Positions 18,501 to 26,829 of a stretch of DNA of 64,000 nt are shown here, in pieces. The stretch spans positions 2,914,001 to 2,978,000 of the forward strand of contig NZ_CP058627.1 in assembly GCF_013403565.1 (NCBI RefSeq). The letters run 5' to 3'. Positions within the stretch are counted from its first letter, which is position 1, and every line of letters begins with the position of its first letter. A model generated the notes under the pieces. That model was not told where the DNA came from, did no database searches, and was given only the letters and a program-made list of their open reading frames with translations. The translations under genes and the position numbers were made by a program. Source of the DNA: Chitinibacter bivalviorum. GTDB lineage: Bacteria; Pseudomonadota; Gammaproteobacteria; Burkholderiales; Chitinibacteraceae.

Positions 18501-21500
18501 CCAGTACGGTGAATATCGACGTGACACCGGTTAACGATCCACCTGTTCCAGTTGATCCAAAAGTACCGGGTGAAACGTTCGATCCAGCCACCGGCAACTA
18601 CAGCCACACCACGCCAGAAGACACGGCAGTGAGCGGCAAAGTCATCGCCACCGACAAAGATGGCGACACGCTGACGTACACACTGAACAGCCAGCCAACG
18701 CACGGCACTGTCGTGTTCAAAGCCGACGGCAGCTACACCTACACGCCAGGCCAAGACTACAACGGCAAAGACAGCTTTACCGTTCTGGTTGACGATGGCC
18801 ACGGCGGTAAAGTGACCAGCACGGTCAATATCGACATCACACCAGTCAACGACGCCCCCGATGCGATCAACGACACCACCAGCACTGCCATCAATACCCC
18901 GGTGGTGAATGTGAACGTACTCGGCAACGACAAAGACGTTGACGGCGATACCCTCACAGTGACCAAAGCAGAACTCGCTGACACCACCAAAGGTACGGTC
19001 ACGCTCAACGCCGACGGCACGATCAACTTCACGCCCGCGACCAACGTCACCGGCCCAGTCGTGGTGAACTACACCATCAGCGATGGACATGGTGGTACAG
19101 ATACCGCCCAACTGACGATTAACGTGGGCGCCAACACGCCACCGACTGGCGCAGACAAAACGCTCACGCTGGCAGAAGATACCAACGTCACCGTTAAAGC
19201 CAGCGACTTTGGCTTTAGCGACGCCGACGCAGGTCAAACGCTGTCTGCCGTCCGCATCGACAGCCTGCCAGCCAATGGTCAACTGACGCTCAACGGCGCG
19301 GCGGTGACAGCCGGTCAGGAAATCAGCGTGCTTGACCTGAACGCCGGCAAACTGGTGTTCACACCTGCTGCCGACGCCAATGGTAACAACTACGCCAACT
19401 TCACCTTCAGCGTCAAAGACAGCTCAGGTGCGTTTGACACCGTGCCAAACAAAGTGACGTTCGATGTTACGCCAGTCAACGACACCCCAACACCGGTAGA
19501 TCCAAAAGTCCCCGGTGAAACGTTCGACCCAGCCTCCGGCAACTACAGCCACACCACGCCAGAAGACACGGCAGTGAGCGGCAAAGTGACAGCCACCGAC
19601 AAAGACGGCGACACGCTGACGTACACACTGAACAGCCAGCCAGCACACGGCACCGTCGTATTCAAGGCTGACGGCAGCTACACCTACACGCCAAGTCAAG
19701 ACTACAACGGCAAAGACAGCTTCACGGTTCTGGTTGACGACGGCCACGGCGGTAAAGTGACCAGCACGGTCAATATCGACGTGACACCAGTCAACGATCC
19801 ACCTGTACCGGTTGATCCAAAAGTACCTGGTGAGAGTTTCGACCCAGCCACCGGCAACTACAGCCACACCACGCCAGAAGACACGGCAGTGAGCGGCAAA
19901 GTCATCGCCACCGACAAAGACGGCGACACGCTGACGTACACGCTCAACAGCCAGCCAACGCACGGCACAGTCGTGTTCAAAGCCGACGGCTCGTACACCT
20001 ACACCCCAAGCGCTGACTACAACGGCAAAGACAGCTTTACCGTTCTGGTTGACGACGGCCACGGCGGTAAAGTGACCAGTACGGTGAATATCGACGTGAC
20101 ACCGGTTAACGATCCACCTGTTCCAGTTGATCCAAAAGTACCGGGTGAAACGTTCGATCCAGCCACCGGCAACTACAGCCACACCACGCCAGAAGACACG
20201 GCAGTGAGCGGCAAAGTCATCGCCACCGACAAAGATGGCGACACGCTGACGTACACACTGAACAGCCAGCCAACGCACGGCACTGTCGTGTTCAAAGCCG
20301 ACGGCAGCTACACCTACACGCCAGGCCAAGACTACAACGGCAAAGACAGCTTTACCGTTCTGGTTGACGATGGCCACGGCGGTAAAGTGACCAGCACGGT
20401 CAATATCGACATCACACCAGTCAACGACGCCCCCGATGCGATCAACGACACCACCAGCACTGCCATCAATACCCCGGTGGTGAATGTGAACGTACTCGGC
20501 AACGACAAAGACGTTGACGGCGATACCCTCACAGTGACCAAAGCAGAACTCGCTGACACCACCAAAGGTACGGTCACGCTCAACGCCGACGGCACGATCA
20601 ACTTCACGCCCGCGACCAACGTCACCGGCCCAGTCGTGGTGAACTACACCATCAGCGATGGACATGGTGGTACAGATACCGCCCAACTGACGATTAACGT
20701 GGGCGCCAACACGCCACCGACTGGCGCAGACAAAACGCTCACGCTGGCAGAAGATACCAACGTCACCGTTAAAGCCAGCGACTTTGGCTTTAGCGACGCC
20801 GACGCAGGTCAAACGCTGTCTGCCGTCCGCATCGACAGCCTGCCAGCCAATGGTCAACTGACGCTCAACGGCGCGGCGGTGACAGCCGGTCAGGAAATCA
20901 GCGTGCTTGACCTGAACGCCGGCAAACTGGTGTTCACACCTGCTGCCGACGCCAATGGTAACAACTACGCCAACTTCACCTTCAGCGTCAAAGACAGCTC
21001 AGGTGCGTTTGACACCGTGCCAAACAAAGTGACGTTCGATGTTACGCCAGTCAACGACACCCCAACACCGGTAGATCCAAAAGTCCCCGGTGAAACGTTC
21101 GACCCAGCCTCCGGCAACTACAGCCACACCACGCCAGAAGACACGGCAGTGAGCGGCAAAGTGACAGCCACCGACAAAGACGGCGACACGCTGACGTACA
21201 CACTGAACAGCCAGCCAGCACACGGCACCGTCGTATTCAAGGCTGACGGCAGCTACACCTACACGCCAAGTCAAGACTACAACGGCAAAGACAGCTTCAC
21301 GGTTCTGGTTGACGACGGCCACGGCGGTAAAGTGACCAGCACGGTCAATATCGACGTGACACCAGTCAACGATCCACCTGTACCGGTTGATCCAAAAGTA
21401 CCTGGTGAGAGTTTCGACCCAGCCACCGGCAACTACAGCCACACCACGCCAGAAGACACGGCAGTGAGCGGCAAAGTCATCGCCACCGACAAAGACGGCG

Positions 21501-24500
21501 ACACGCTGACGTACACGCTCAACAGCCAGCCAACGCACGGCACAGTCGTGTTCAAAGCCGACGGCTCGTACACCTACACGCCAAGCCAAGACTACAACGG
21601 CAAAGACAGCTTCACGGTTCTGGTTGACGACGGCCACGGCGGCAAAGTGACCAGCACGGTCAACATCGACATCACACCAGTCAACGACGCTCCGGATGCG
21701 ATCAATGATGTGACGACGACGGCTTACAATACCCCCGTGGTGAATGTGAATGTACTCGGCAACGACAAAGACGTTGACGGCGATACCCTCACGGTAACTA
21801 AAGCTGAACTGGCCGATACGACTAAGGGCACGATCACGCTCAACGCCGACGGCACGATCAATTTTACGCCCGCGACCAACGTCACTGGCCCAGTCGTGGT
21901 GAACTACACCATCAGCGATGGTCATGGTGGCACCGATACCGCGCAATTAACGATCAACGTGGGTAACGACGCAACGCCGCCGAGCATTGCCAACCAATCC
22001 TTCACCTACGCTGAAAACCAAACGACGGGCGCAATCGTTGGCAGCGTGACCGCCAGCGACAACACTGGCGTAACGGGTTACGGCTTCAAGTGGGCGAATG
22101 GCAGCATTAACGCCACCAGCGAAGATGGCTTCTACAGCATCAACGCCGCTGGCAAAATCAGCCTCACCGCCGCCGGTGTGGCCAGCACGATGAACGACTT
22201 TGATGACACCGGCGCTGGCGCTAAAAACAGCAGCAGCTACACCGTTGATGTGGTCGATGCAGCCGGTAACCACAGCTCAGCAACTGTGACGCTGGGCGTA
22301 ACGGATCTGGATGACACTGCACCAGTGATTGCCAACCAATCCTTCACCTACGCTGAAAACCAAACCGCAGGCGCAATCGTTGGCAGCGTGACCGCGACCG
22401 ATAATACCGGCGTAACAGGTTACGGCTTCAAGTGGGCGAATGGCAGCATTAACGCCACGAGCGAAGATGGCTTCTACAGCATCAACGCCGCCGGCAAGAT
22501 CAGCCTCACCGCTGCGGGCGTTGACAGCACGATGAACGACTTTGACGACACTGGTGCGGGCGCTAAAAACAGCAGCAGCTACACCGTTGATGTGGTCGAT
22601 GCCGCAGGTAACCACAGCAGTGCAACTGTGACGCTGGGCGTCACGGATCTGGACGACACTGCACCTGTCATTGCGAACCAGAGCTTCACCTACGCTGAAA
22701 ACCAAACCACCGGCGCAATCGTCGGCAGTGTGACCGCGACCGACAACACCGGCGTAACAGGTTACGGCTTCAAGTGGGCGAATGGCAGCATCAATGCGAC
22801 CAGTGAAGATGGCTTCTACAGCATCAACGCCGCCGGCAAAATTACGCTGACCGCTGCGGGCGTGGCCAGCACGATGAACGACTTTGATGACACTGGCGCT
22901 GGCGCTAAAAACAGCAGCAGCTACACCGTCGATGTGGTCGATGCTGCTGGCAACCACAGCTCAGCAACCGTCACGTTGGGCGTAACGGATCTGGACGACA
23001 CTGCACCTGTCATTGCGAACCAGAGCTTTACCTACGCTGAAAACCAAACCGCAGGCGCGATCGTTGGCAGCGTGACCGCGACCGACAACACTGGCGTAAC
23101 AGGTTACGGCTTCAAGTGGGCGAATGGCAGCATCAACGCGACGAGTGAAGATGGCTTCTACAGCATCAACGCCGCCGGCAAGATCAGCCTCACCGCTGCG
23201 GGCGTGGCCAGCACGATGAACGACTTTGACGACACCGGCGCTTCGGCGAAAAACAGCAGCAGCTACACCGTTGATGTGGTCGATGCTGCGGGTAACCACA
23301 GCTCAGCCACTGTGACGCTGGGCGTAACGGATCTGGACGACACTGCACCTGTCATTGCGAACCAGAGCTTCACCTACGCTGAAAACCAAACCGCAGGCGC
23401 GATCGTTGGCAGCGTGACCGCGACCGATAACACTGGCGTAACAGGTTACGGCTTCAAGTGGGCGAATGGCAGCATCAACGCCACGAGCGAAGATGGCTTC
23501 TACAGCATCAACGCCGCCGGCAAAATTAGCCTCACCGCTGCGGGCGTTGCCAGCACGATGAACGACTTTGACGACACCGGCGCGGGCGCTAAAAACAGCA
23601 GCAGCTACACCGTTGATGTGGTCGATGCCGCAGGTAACCACAGCAGTGCAACCGTCACGCTTGGCGTCACGGATCTGGACGACACTGCCCCAGTTATCGC
23701 CAACCAATCGTTTACGTACGCTGAAAACCAAACGACTGGTGCCGTTGTTGGCTCTGTCGTGGCGAGTGACAATGTCGGCGTGGTGGCTTATGGCTTTAAG
23801 TGGGCCAGCGGTTCGGTGGCGACGACCAGTGAAGATGGTTTCTACAAAATTGATTCGACAGGCAAGATCACGCTGACTGCGGCAGGTATTGCCAGCACGA
23901 TGAATGATTTCGATGACACAGGGGCTTCGGCGAAAAATAGCAGCAATTATGTGATTGATGTAATGGATGCCGCACGCAATCACAGTACCGCTACGGTGAC
24001 GCTGAGTGTGACGGATTTGGATGATACGGCGCCGACGATTGCGAATCAAACGTTTAGCTATGCCGAAAATCAAGCGACAGGCGCGATTGTGGGTAGCGTA
24101 GTGGCCAGCGACAACACCGGCGTAACGGGCTATGGCTTTAAGTGGAGCAATGGCACGATCAATGCCACGAGCCAAGATGGTTTCTACAGCATCAATTCAG
24201 CCGGCAAGATCAGCCTGACTGCGGCGGGCGTTGCCAGCACGATGAACGATTTTGACGACACGGGCGCTTCGGCGAAAAACAGCAGCAATTACACGATCGA
24301 TGTGGTCGATGCTGCCGGTAATCACAGTACGGCGACGGTTGGTCTCAATGTAACCGATCTGGGCGACTTTAACGGTGGTGGTGGTGTAGATACCTTCATG
24401 CTGTCGAAGAATGGCGGAAATAATGCGATTCTGAATATCAGCTTGAATACGTATATGTTGCCGAATGGTCAGTGGGCTGATGTGGGGGCTGGCCCGGGTA

Positions 24501-25327
24501 TGGGCGTGACCAAACAGGTTGCGGTGACTTTACAGACGGATTTGTTTGTGAATTCCAGCGATAGCAATGACTATGTTGACCTTGGGGTTAGCTATGGCAA
24601 TAACACCGTCTACACAGGCTCATCCTTACCCAATGCTACGACAGGACAGCCATCGCAAACGACATTACTGAATACCGACTTCATGCAAAAAGACGTGATC
24701 ACTGATGCCGATGGCATTGGTATCACCAATATCATGAGCCCAGTTCAGCCGATTACTGATACGGTGGTAATGGGTCATGGCAATGACACTGTGTATGGTG
24801 GTGGCGGTAATCTGACGGCTTATGGCGCAGATGGCAATGACACCTTGCGTGGCAATTCCGGTGTCGATGGCTTACGTGGTGGTGCGGGTAATGACACCTT
24901 GATCGGTGGCGCAGGCAATGATGTCTTGCGTGGTGACTCTGGCTCGGATGTCTTTAAGTGGACTTTGGGTGATCAGGGTAGCGTCGGTACGCCAGCGCGC
25001 GACATTGTGATGGATTTCAATAATGCTAAATCAGGTAATGTGGCGGGTGATGTCGATGCACTTGATTTGCGTGATCTATTGCAAGGTGAAACGCACAATG
25101 CCGCCGTGACTGGCGATATTGGTAATTTGCTAAATCACCTGCATTTTGAAAAATCAGGCAGCGATACCATTGTTCATATCAGCAGCAAAGGTGAGTTCAG
25201 TGGTAGTAACTGGGTGGCAAAAGAAGATCAGGTCATCACTTTGCAGGGCGTGGATTTGACCACGGCGGGTAATGATCAGGCCATCATTCAAGATCTGCTC
25301 AAAAATGGTAAGCTCATTACTGATTAA
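15542..25327 (+). CDS. Giant LapA-like RTX adhesin, type I secreted
   Basis: This is 3261 residues. The N-terminal retention-type module (about 1–120: ITVVEGEAFIRDASGK, then VTLLLPNGQVLELG) contains TAAG at 118–121, like the LapG protease site of Pseudomonas LapA. Next come about 19 Ig/cadherin-like domains of about 105 residues (Big_9 / tandem-95 type; cores like DKDGDTLTYTL and DYNGKDSFTVLVDDG), including three identical 525-residue blocks (about 381–1955). Seven 114-residue repeats follow (about 2149–2946). The C-terminus has RTX nonapeptides (GGAGNDTLIGGAGNDVLRGD) and a type I signal domain of the VC_A0849 subclass (DVFKW, then DALDLRDLL). The expected role is a calcium-stiffened surface adhesin for biofilm, parked in the TolC pore and releasable by proteolysis. 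No lapD or lapG gene is in the window. A terminator follows. Confidence 0.95.
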   Translation: MAETIIGSSNSAKAITVVEGEAFIRDASGKVSPVAAGDVLQEGQVIFTSSTGHVTLLLPNGQVLELGADRNLLLDGDVTASAPTDPTEALVANAGSSADQIINAINAGKDLSEELDATAAGLNAGAGGEDGHGFVRLLRIAEAVDPVSFEFKTELNPVHDSIEPAANPAAVVLLPENQQPVGQNQSATTPEDTPVRGQAIAQDSDGDVLSYSKSSDPAHGTVTVDGKGAWVYTPNKDFNGNDSFTILVDDGKGGKDTITVNVGVTPVNDPPVLVDANGQPLGNDMAVSTPEDTPVSGKLDAKDPDGDTLTFSKTSDPAHGSVTVDPNGGWTYTPNKDYNGPDSFTVLVDDGKGGKDTITVNVGVTPVNDPPVPVDPKVPGESFDPATGNYSHTTPEDTAVSGKVIATDKDGDTLTYTLNSQPTHGTVVFKADGSYTYTPSADYNGKDSFTVLVDDGHGGKVTSTVNIDVTPVNDPPVPVDPKVPGETFDPATGNYSHTTPEDTAVSGKVIATDKDGDTLTYTLNSQPTHGTVVFKADGSYTYTPGQDYNGKDSFTVLVDDGHGGKVTSTVNIDITPVNDAPDAINDTTSTAINTPVVNVNVLGNDKDVDGDTLTVTKAELADTTKGTVTLNADGTINFTPATNVTGPVVVNYTISDGHGGTDTAQLTINVGANTPPTGADKTLTLAEDTNVTVKASDFGFSDADAGQTLSAVRIDSLPANGQLTLNGAAVTAGQEISVLDLNAGKLVFTPAADANGNNYANFTFSVKDSSGAFDTVPNKVTFDVTPVNDTPTPVDPKVPGETFDPASGNYSHTTPEDTAVSGKVTATDKDGDTLTYTLNSQPAHGTVVFKADGSYTYTPSQDYNGKDSFTVLVDDGHGGKVTSTVNIDVTPVNDPPVPVDPKVPGESFDPATGNYSHTTPEDTAVSGKVIATDKDGDTLTYTLNSQPTHGTVVFKADGSYTYTPSADYNGKDSFTVLVDDGHGGKVTSTVNIDVTPVNDPPVPVDPKVPGETFDPATGNYSHTTPEDTAVSGKVIATDKDGDTLTYTLNSQPTHGTVVFKADGSYTYTPGQDYNGKDSFTVLVDDGHGGKVTSTVNIDITPVNDAPDAINDTTSTAINTPVVNVNVLGNDKDVDGDTLTVTKAELADTTKGTVTLNADGTINFTPATNVTGPVVVNYTISDGHGGTDTAQLTINVGANTPPTGADKTLTLAEDTNVTVKASDFGFSDADAGQTLSAVRIDSLPANGQLTLNGAAVTAGQEISVLDLNAGKLVFTPAADANGNNYANFTFSVKDSSGAFDTVPNKVTFDVTPVNDTPTPVDPKVPGETFDPASGNYSHTTPEDTAVSGKVTATDKDGDTLTYTLNSQPAHGTVVFKADGSYTYTPSQDYNGKDSFTVLVDDGHGGKVTSTVNIDVTPVNDPPVPVDPKVPGESFDPATGNYSHTTPEDTAVSGKVIATDKDGDTLTYTLNSQPTHGTVVFKADGSYTYTPSADYNGKDSFTVLVDDGHGGKVTSTVNIDVTPVNDPPVPVDPKVPGETFDPATGNYSHTTPEDTAVSGKVIATDKDGDTLTYTLNSQPTHGTVVFKADGSYTYTPGQDYNGKDSFTVLVDDGHGGKVTSTVNIDITPVNDAPDAINDTTSTAINTPVVNVNVLGNDKDVDGDTLTVTKAELADTTKGTVTLNADGTINFTPATNVTGPVVVNYTISDGHGGTDTAQLTINVGANTPPTGADKTLTLAEDTNVTVKASDFGFSDADAGQTLSAVRIDSLPANGQLTLNGAAVTAGQEISVLDLNAGKLVFTPAADANGNNYANFTFSVKDSSGAFDTVPNKVTFDVTPVNDTPTPVDPKVPGETFDPASGNYSHTTPEDTAVSGKVTATDKDGDTLTYTLNSQPAHGTVVFKADGSYTYTPSQDYNGKDSFTVLVDDGHGGKVTSTVNIDVTPVNDPPVPVDPKVPGESFDPATGNYSHTTPEDTAVSGKVIATDKDGDTLTYTLNSQPTHGTVVFKADGSYTYTPSQDYNGKDSFTVLVDDGHGGKVTSTVNIDITPVNDAPDAINDVTTTAYNTPVVNVNVLGNDKDVDGDTLTVTKAELADTTKGTITLNADGTINFTPATNVTGPVVVNYTISDGHGGTDTAQLTINVGNDATPPSIANQSFTYAENQTTGAIVGSVTASDNTGVTGYGFKWANGSINATSEDGFYSINAAGKISLTAAGVASTMNDFDDTGAGAKNSSSYTVDVVDAAGNHSSATVTLGVTDLDDTAPVIANQSFTYAENQTAGAIVGSVTATDNTGVTGYGFKWANGSINATSEDGFYSINAAGKISLTAAGVDSTMNDFDDTGAGAKNSSSYTVDVVDAAGNHSSATVTLGVTDLDDTAPVIANQSFTYAENQTTGAIVGSVTATDNTGVTGYGFKWANGSINATSEDGFYSINAAGKITLTAAGVASTMNDFDDTGAGAKNSSSYTVDVVDAAGNHSSATVTLGVTDLDDTAPVIANQSFTYAENQTAGAIVGSVTATDNTGVTGYGFKWANGSINATSEDGFYSINAAGKISLTAAGVASTMNDFDDTGASAKNSSSYTVDVVDAAGNHSSATVTLGVTDLDDTAPVIANQSFTYAENQTAGAIVGSVTATDNTGVTGYGFKWANGSINATSEDGFYSINAAGKISLTAAGVASTMNDFDDTGAGAKNSSSYTVDVVDAAGNHSSATVTLGVTDLDDTAPVIANQSFTYAENQTTGAVVGSVVASDNVGVVAYGFKWASGSVATTSEDGFYKIDSTGKITLTAAGIASTMNDFDDTGASAKNSSNYVIDVMDAARNHSTATVTLSVTDLDDTAPTIANQTFSYAENQATGAIVGSVVASDNTGVTGYGFKWSNGTINATSQDGFYSINSAGKISLTAAGVASTMNDFDDTGASAKNSSNYTIDVVDAAGNHSTATVGLNVTDLGDFNGGGGVDTFMLSKNGGNNAILNISLNTYMLPNGQWADVGAGPGMGVTKQVAVTLQTDLFVNSSDSNDYVDLGVSYGNNTVYTGSSLPNATTGQPSQTTLLNTDFMQKDVITDADGIGITNIMSPVQPITDTVVMGHGNDTVYGGGGNLTAYGADGNDTLRGNSGVDGLRGGAGNDTLIGGAGNDVLRGDSGSDVFKWTLGDQGSVGTPARDIVMDFNNAKSGNVAGDVDALDLRDLLQGETHNAAVTGDIGNLLNHLHFEKSGSDTIVHISSKGEFSGSNWVAKEDQVITLQGVDLTTAGNDQAIIQDLLKNGKLITD
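15893..15904 (+). other. Candidate LapG-type proteolysis site (TAAG) in the adhesin
   Basis: Codons 118–121 encode Thr-Ala-Ala-Gly directly after the retention module and before the repeat region. In P. fluorescens LapA, LapG cuts between two alanines of a TAAG motif at a comparable position (about residues 107–110). The match in motif and place is direct; actual cleavage is inference. Confidence 0.65.
16682..21406 (+). repeat. Three tandem 1575-bp repeats, apparently identical DNA
   Basis: The units are 16682–18256, 18257–19831 and 19832–21406, with a partial fourth copy to about 21577. Every segment compared by eye was identical at the DNA level, including synonymous positions. Each unit encodes 525 residues, i.e. 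five Ig/cadherin-like domains of about 105 residues. Identity at silent sites points to recent duplication or gene conversion. Confidence 0.93.
21986..24379 (+). repeat. Seven tandem 342-bp repeats
   Basis: Units begin at 21986, 22328, 22670, 23012, 23354, 23696 and 24038, each starting IANQ(S/T)F. Units 1–5 are very similar in DNA. Units 6 and 7 have diverged in both protein and codon choice. Each encodes 114 residues with a DFDDTGA(G/S)AKNSS core. Confidence 0.93.
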
Positions 25328-25344
25328 GCACGGGTAGTCAAAGC

Positions 25345-25373
25345 AAAGGCCAGCTCATTGAGCTGGCCTTTTT
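25345..25373 (+). terminator. Rho-independent terminator of the adhesin gene
   Basis: AAAGGCCAGCTC pairs with GAGCTGGCCTTT around a 3-base loop, followed by T residues, 17 bases after the adhesin stop. Confidence 0.92.
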
Positions 25374-26829
25374 GTTGGGTATGTTTATGTAGATTTTATA
25401 GATAAAGGCTTTGAAGGTTATACCCTTGGCTTGTGTTGTTAATGGCACCCGTTACGCCTGAAAGACCCAGCTTGCGTGCGCACCTGTGCGGCGATGGTCA
25501 GAAAATTGCTGGGCAGCAATCGCCGTGAGCAGACGTTCACGCCAGTGTAAATTGGGTTTGCTGCTTTCCACTTGTGCTAAGGCACTGACGGATGTATTTG
25601 CGCAAAAACTGCATCAACAAACCAGTCCGCCAATGACCTAAAATCATCCCAATTAGTCATTGACCTTCGCCTTCCCATCCTGATTTGTATGCAAAACATG
25701 AGTGGGCGCGTAACTCTACTTTTCCTGCTTGTTGCCTGCCTGTAATAATTAATACTTATCCTGTTTGGACTTCTATTGGAAATTATTGAATAAACCAATC
25801 GAGTACTTTCGAGGGTAATTCCTAATTGCGTAATTGGCTGGTTATTCCTTTCGTATTTTTTTAACGGCCATTAATTCAAAATGCCTAGAATAGAGCTGAA
25901 GCGATTAATTCCTGTCATGCCGAGTAATTGGCATGCGGGGATAAAGCCAAGGGTGCCGCTGTGTCATTGCTTTGGACGTAAAGCTGAGTTTGTAGAAATC
26001 TCGAACGCTGTAAGTGCTGTCATACAGTACAACGAGGAAAGCCCAAACGGTCAGGCTGATAATGATGATTCATGACTTGTCGAAAGAGCGACATGGCAAT
26101 TTCTCTTTAAAATTCAATGCTTCACTTTGCGTGCGAAGTAAAACGTCTTTTCGGCGAGTAAGACGATCTATCGAGCCCGAAGGCAGGCTTCCAGCGCCAG
26201 CATAAATGCCGTTATTGAAGCTAAATACGGGGGCTAAATCGGGGTGGTGACTGGCTGGGCGGTGTCGGGGATCAAATTATCCAAAATTAAAGGCGCGGCA
26301 TTAGGGGACCCCCAACTCATTGAATGAAATGTATTTTTTGATGGCAAAGTCTTTGCAATTCTCTATGGCTTGACCGATGGTTTTTTAGCGGCGATGCCCA
26401 AAAGGCGGCCTGCAGCAGATATGCATCTCATCGGTAAACGGCAGGCGCACGATTAAAGTAATCGCTAATGTGTTTGGGCTTGTCAGCGTCAGGTAGATTT
26501 TTTGCGCTTCTAAAAACTGGCTAAATTTTCGCGAGCATTTTGGCCGCTTTTGCACCATATTTAAGCTGTGCCGGATGGCTTAGTTTTTGGAAGCCCCAAT
26601 TTGAATTAGTGCGCAACACTAAAAAAGCCCAGCATAATGGGGCTGAGCCACATAATTTTGAATTGCCGCGCCTTTAATGGTTGCAACATGGCAATGGTAA
26701 ATTGTTAACCAAGTAGTTTTGCCGATAGAAAGACGATATTGGCATAAATCAGATAAAATAGTCAGCAAGACTCGACTAAAATGTCGAATATAAGATAAGA
26801 AAGCCAGCTTAGTTAAAATTAGGGTACAT
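25374..26829. other. 1.46-kb gene-poor region, possible gene remnants
   Basis: No intact gene is supported. On the minus strand, a frame open from 25798 (or an internal ATG) stops at 25577, and a second frame with protein-like composition (containing ESSKPNLHWRERLLTAIAAQ) continues to about 25455, suggesting one frameshifted remnant. ATTAAAGGCGCGGCA at 26286–26300 has a perfect inverted match at 26664–26678. At about 26618–26640 a small hairpin reads as a terminator on the minus strand. The region separates the adhesin from its probable outer-membrane channel gene. Confidence 0.45.
26286..26678. repeat. 15-bp perfect inverted repeats enclosing 393 bp
   Basis: ATTAAAGGCGCGGCA and its exact reverse complement bound a non-coding block with stop-riddled frames. 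This could be the ends of a decayed mobile element, or chance. No transposase sequence was recognised. Confidence 0.4.

Noticed and set aside
16097..24175. Long open frames on the minus strand (up to about 477 codons) opposite the adhesin repeats
   Set aside because: They are repeated with the same 1575- and 342-bp periods as the adhesin, have no ribosome sites and show unnatural composition. They arise from codon bias on the coding strand.
25881..26205. Two overlapping short plus-strand frames in the gap after the adhesin
   Set aside because: Neither has a ribosome site, protein-like composition or a signal or domain pattern.
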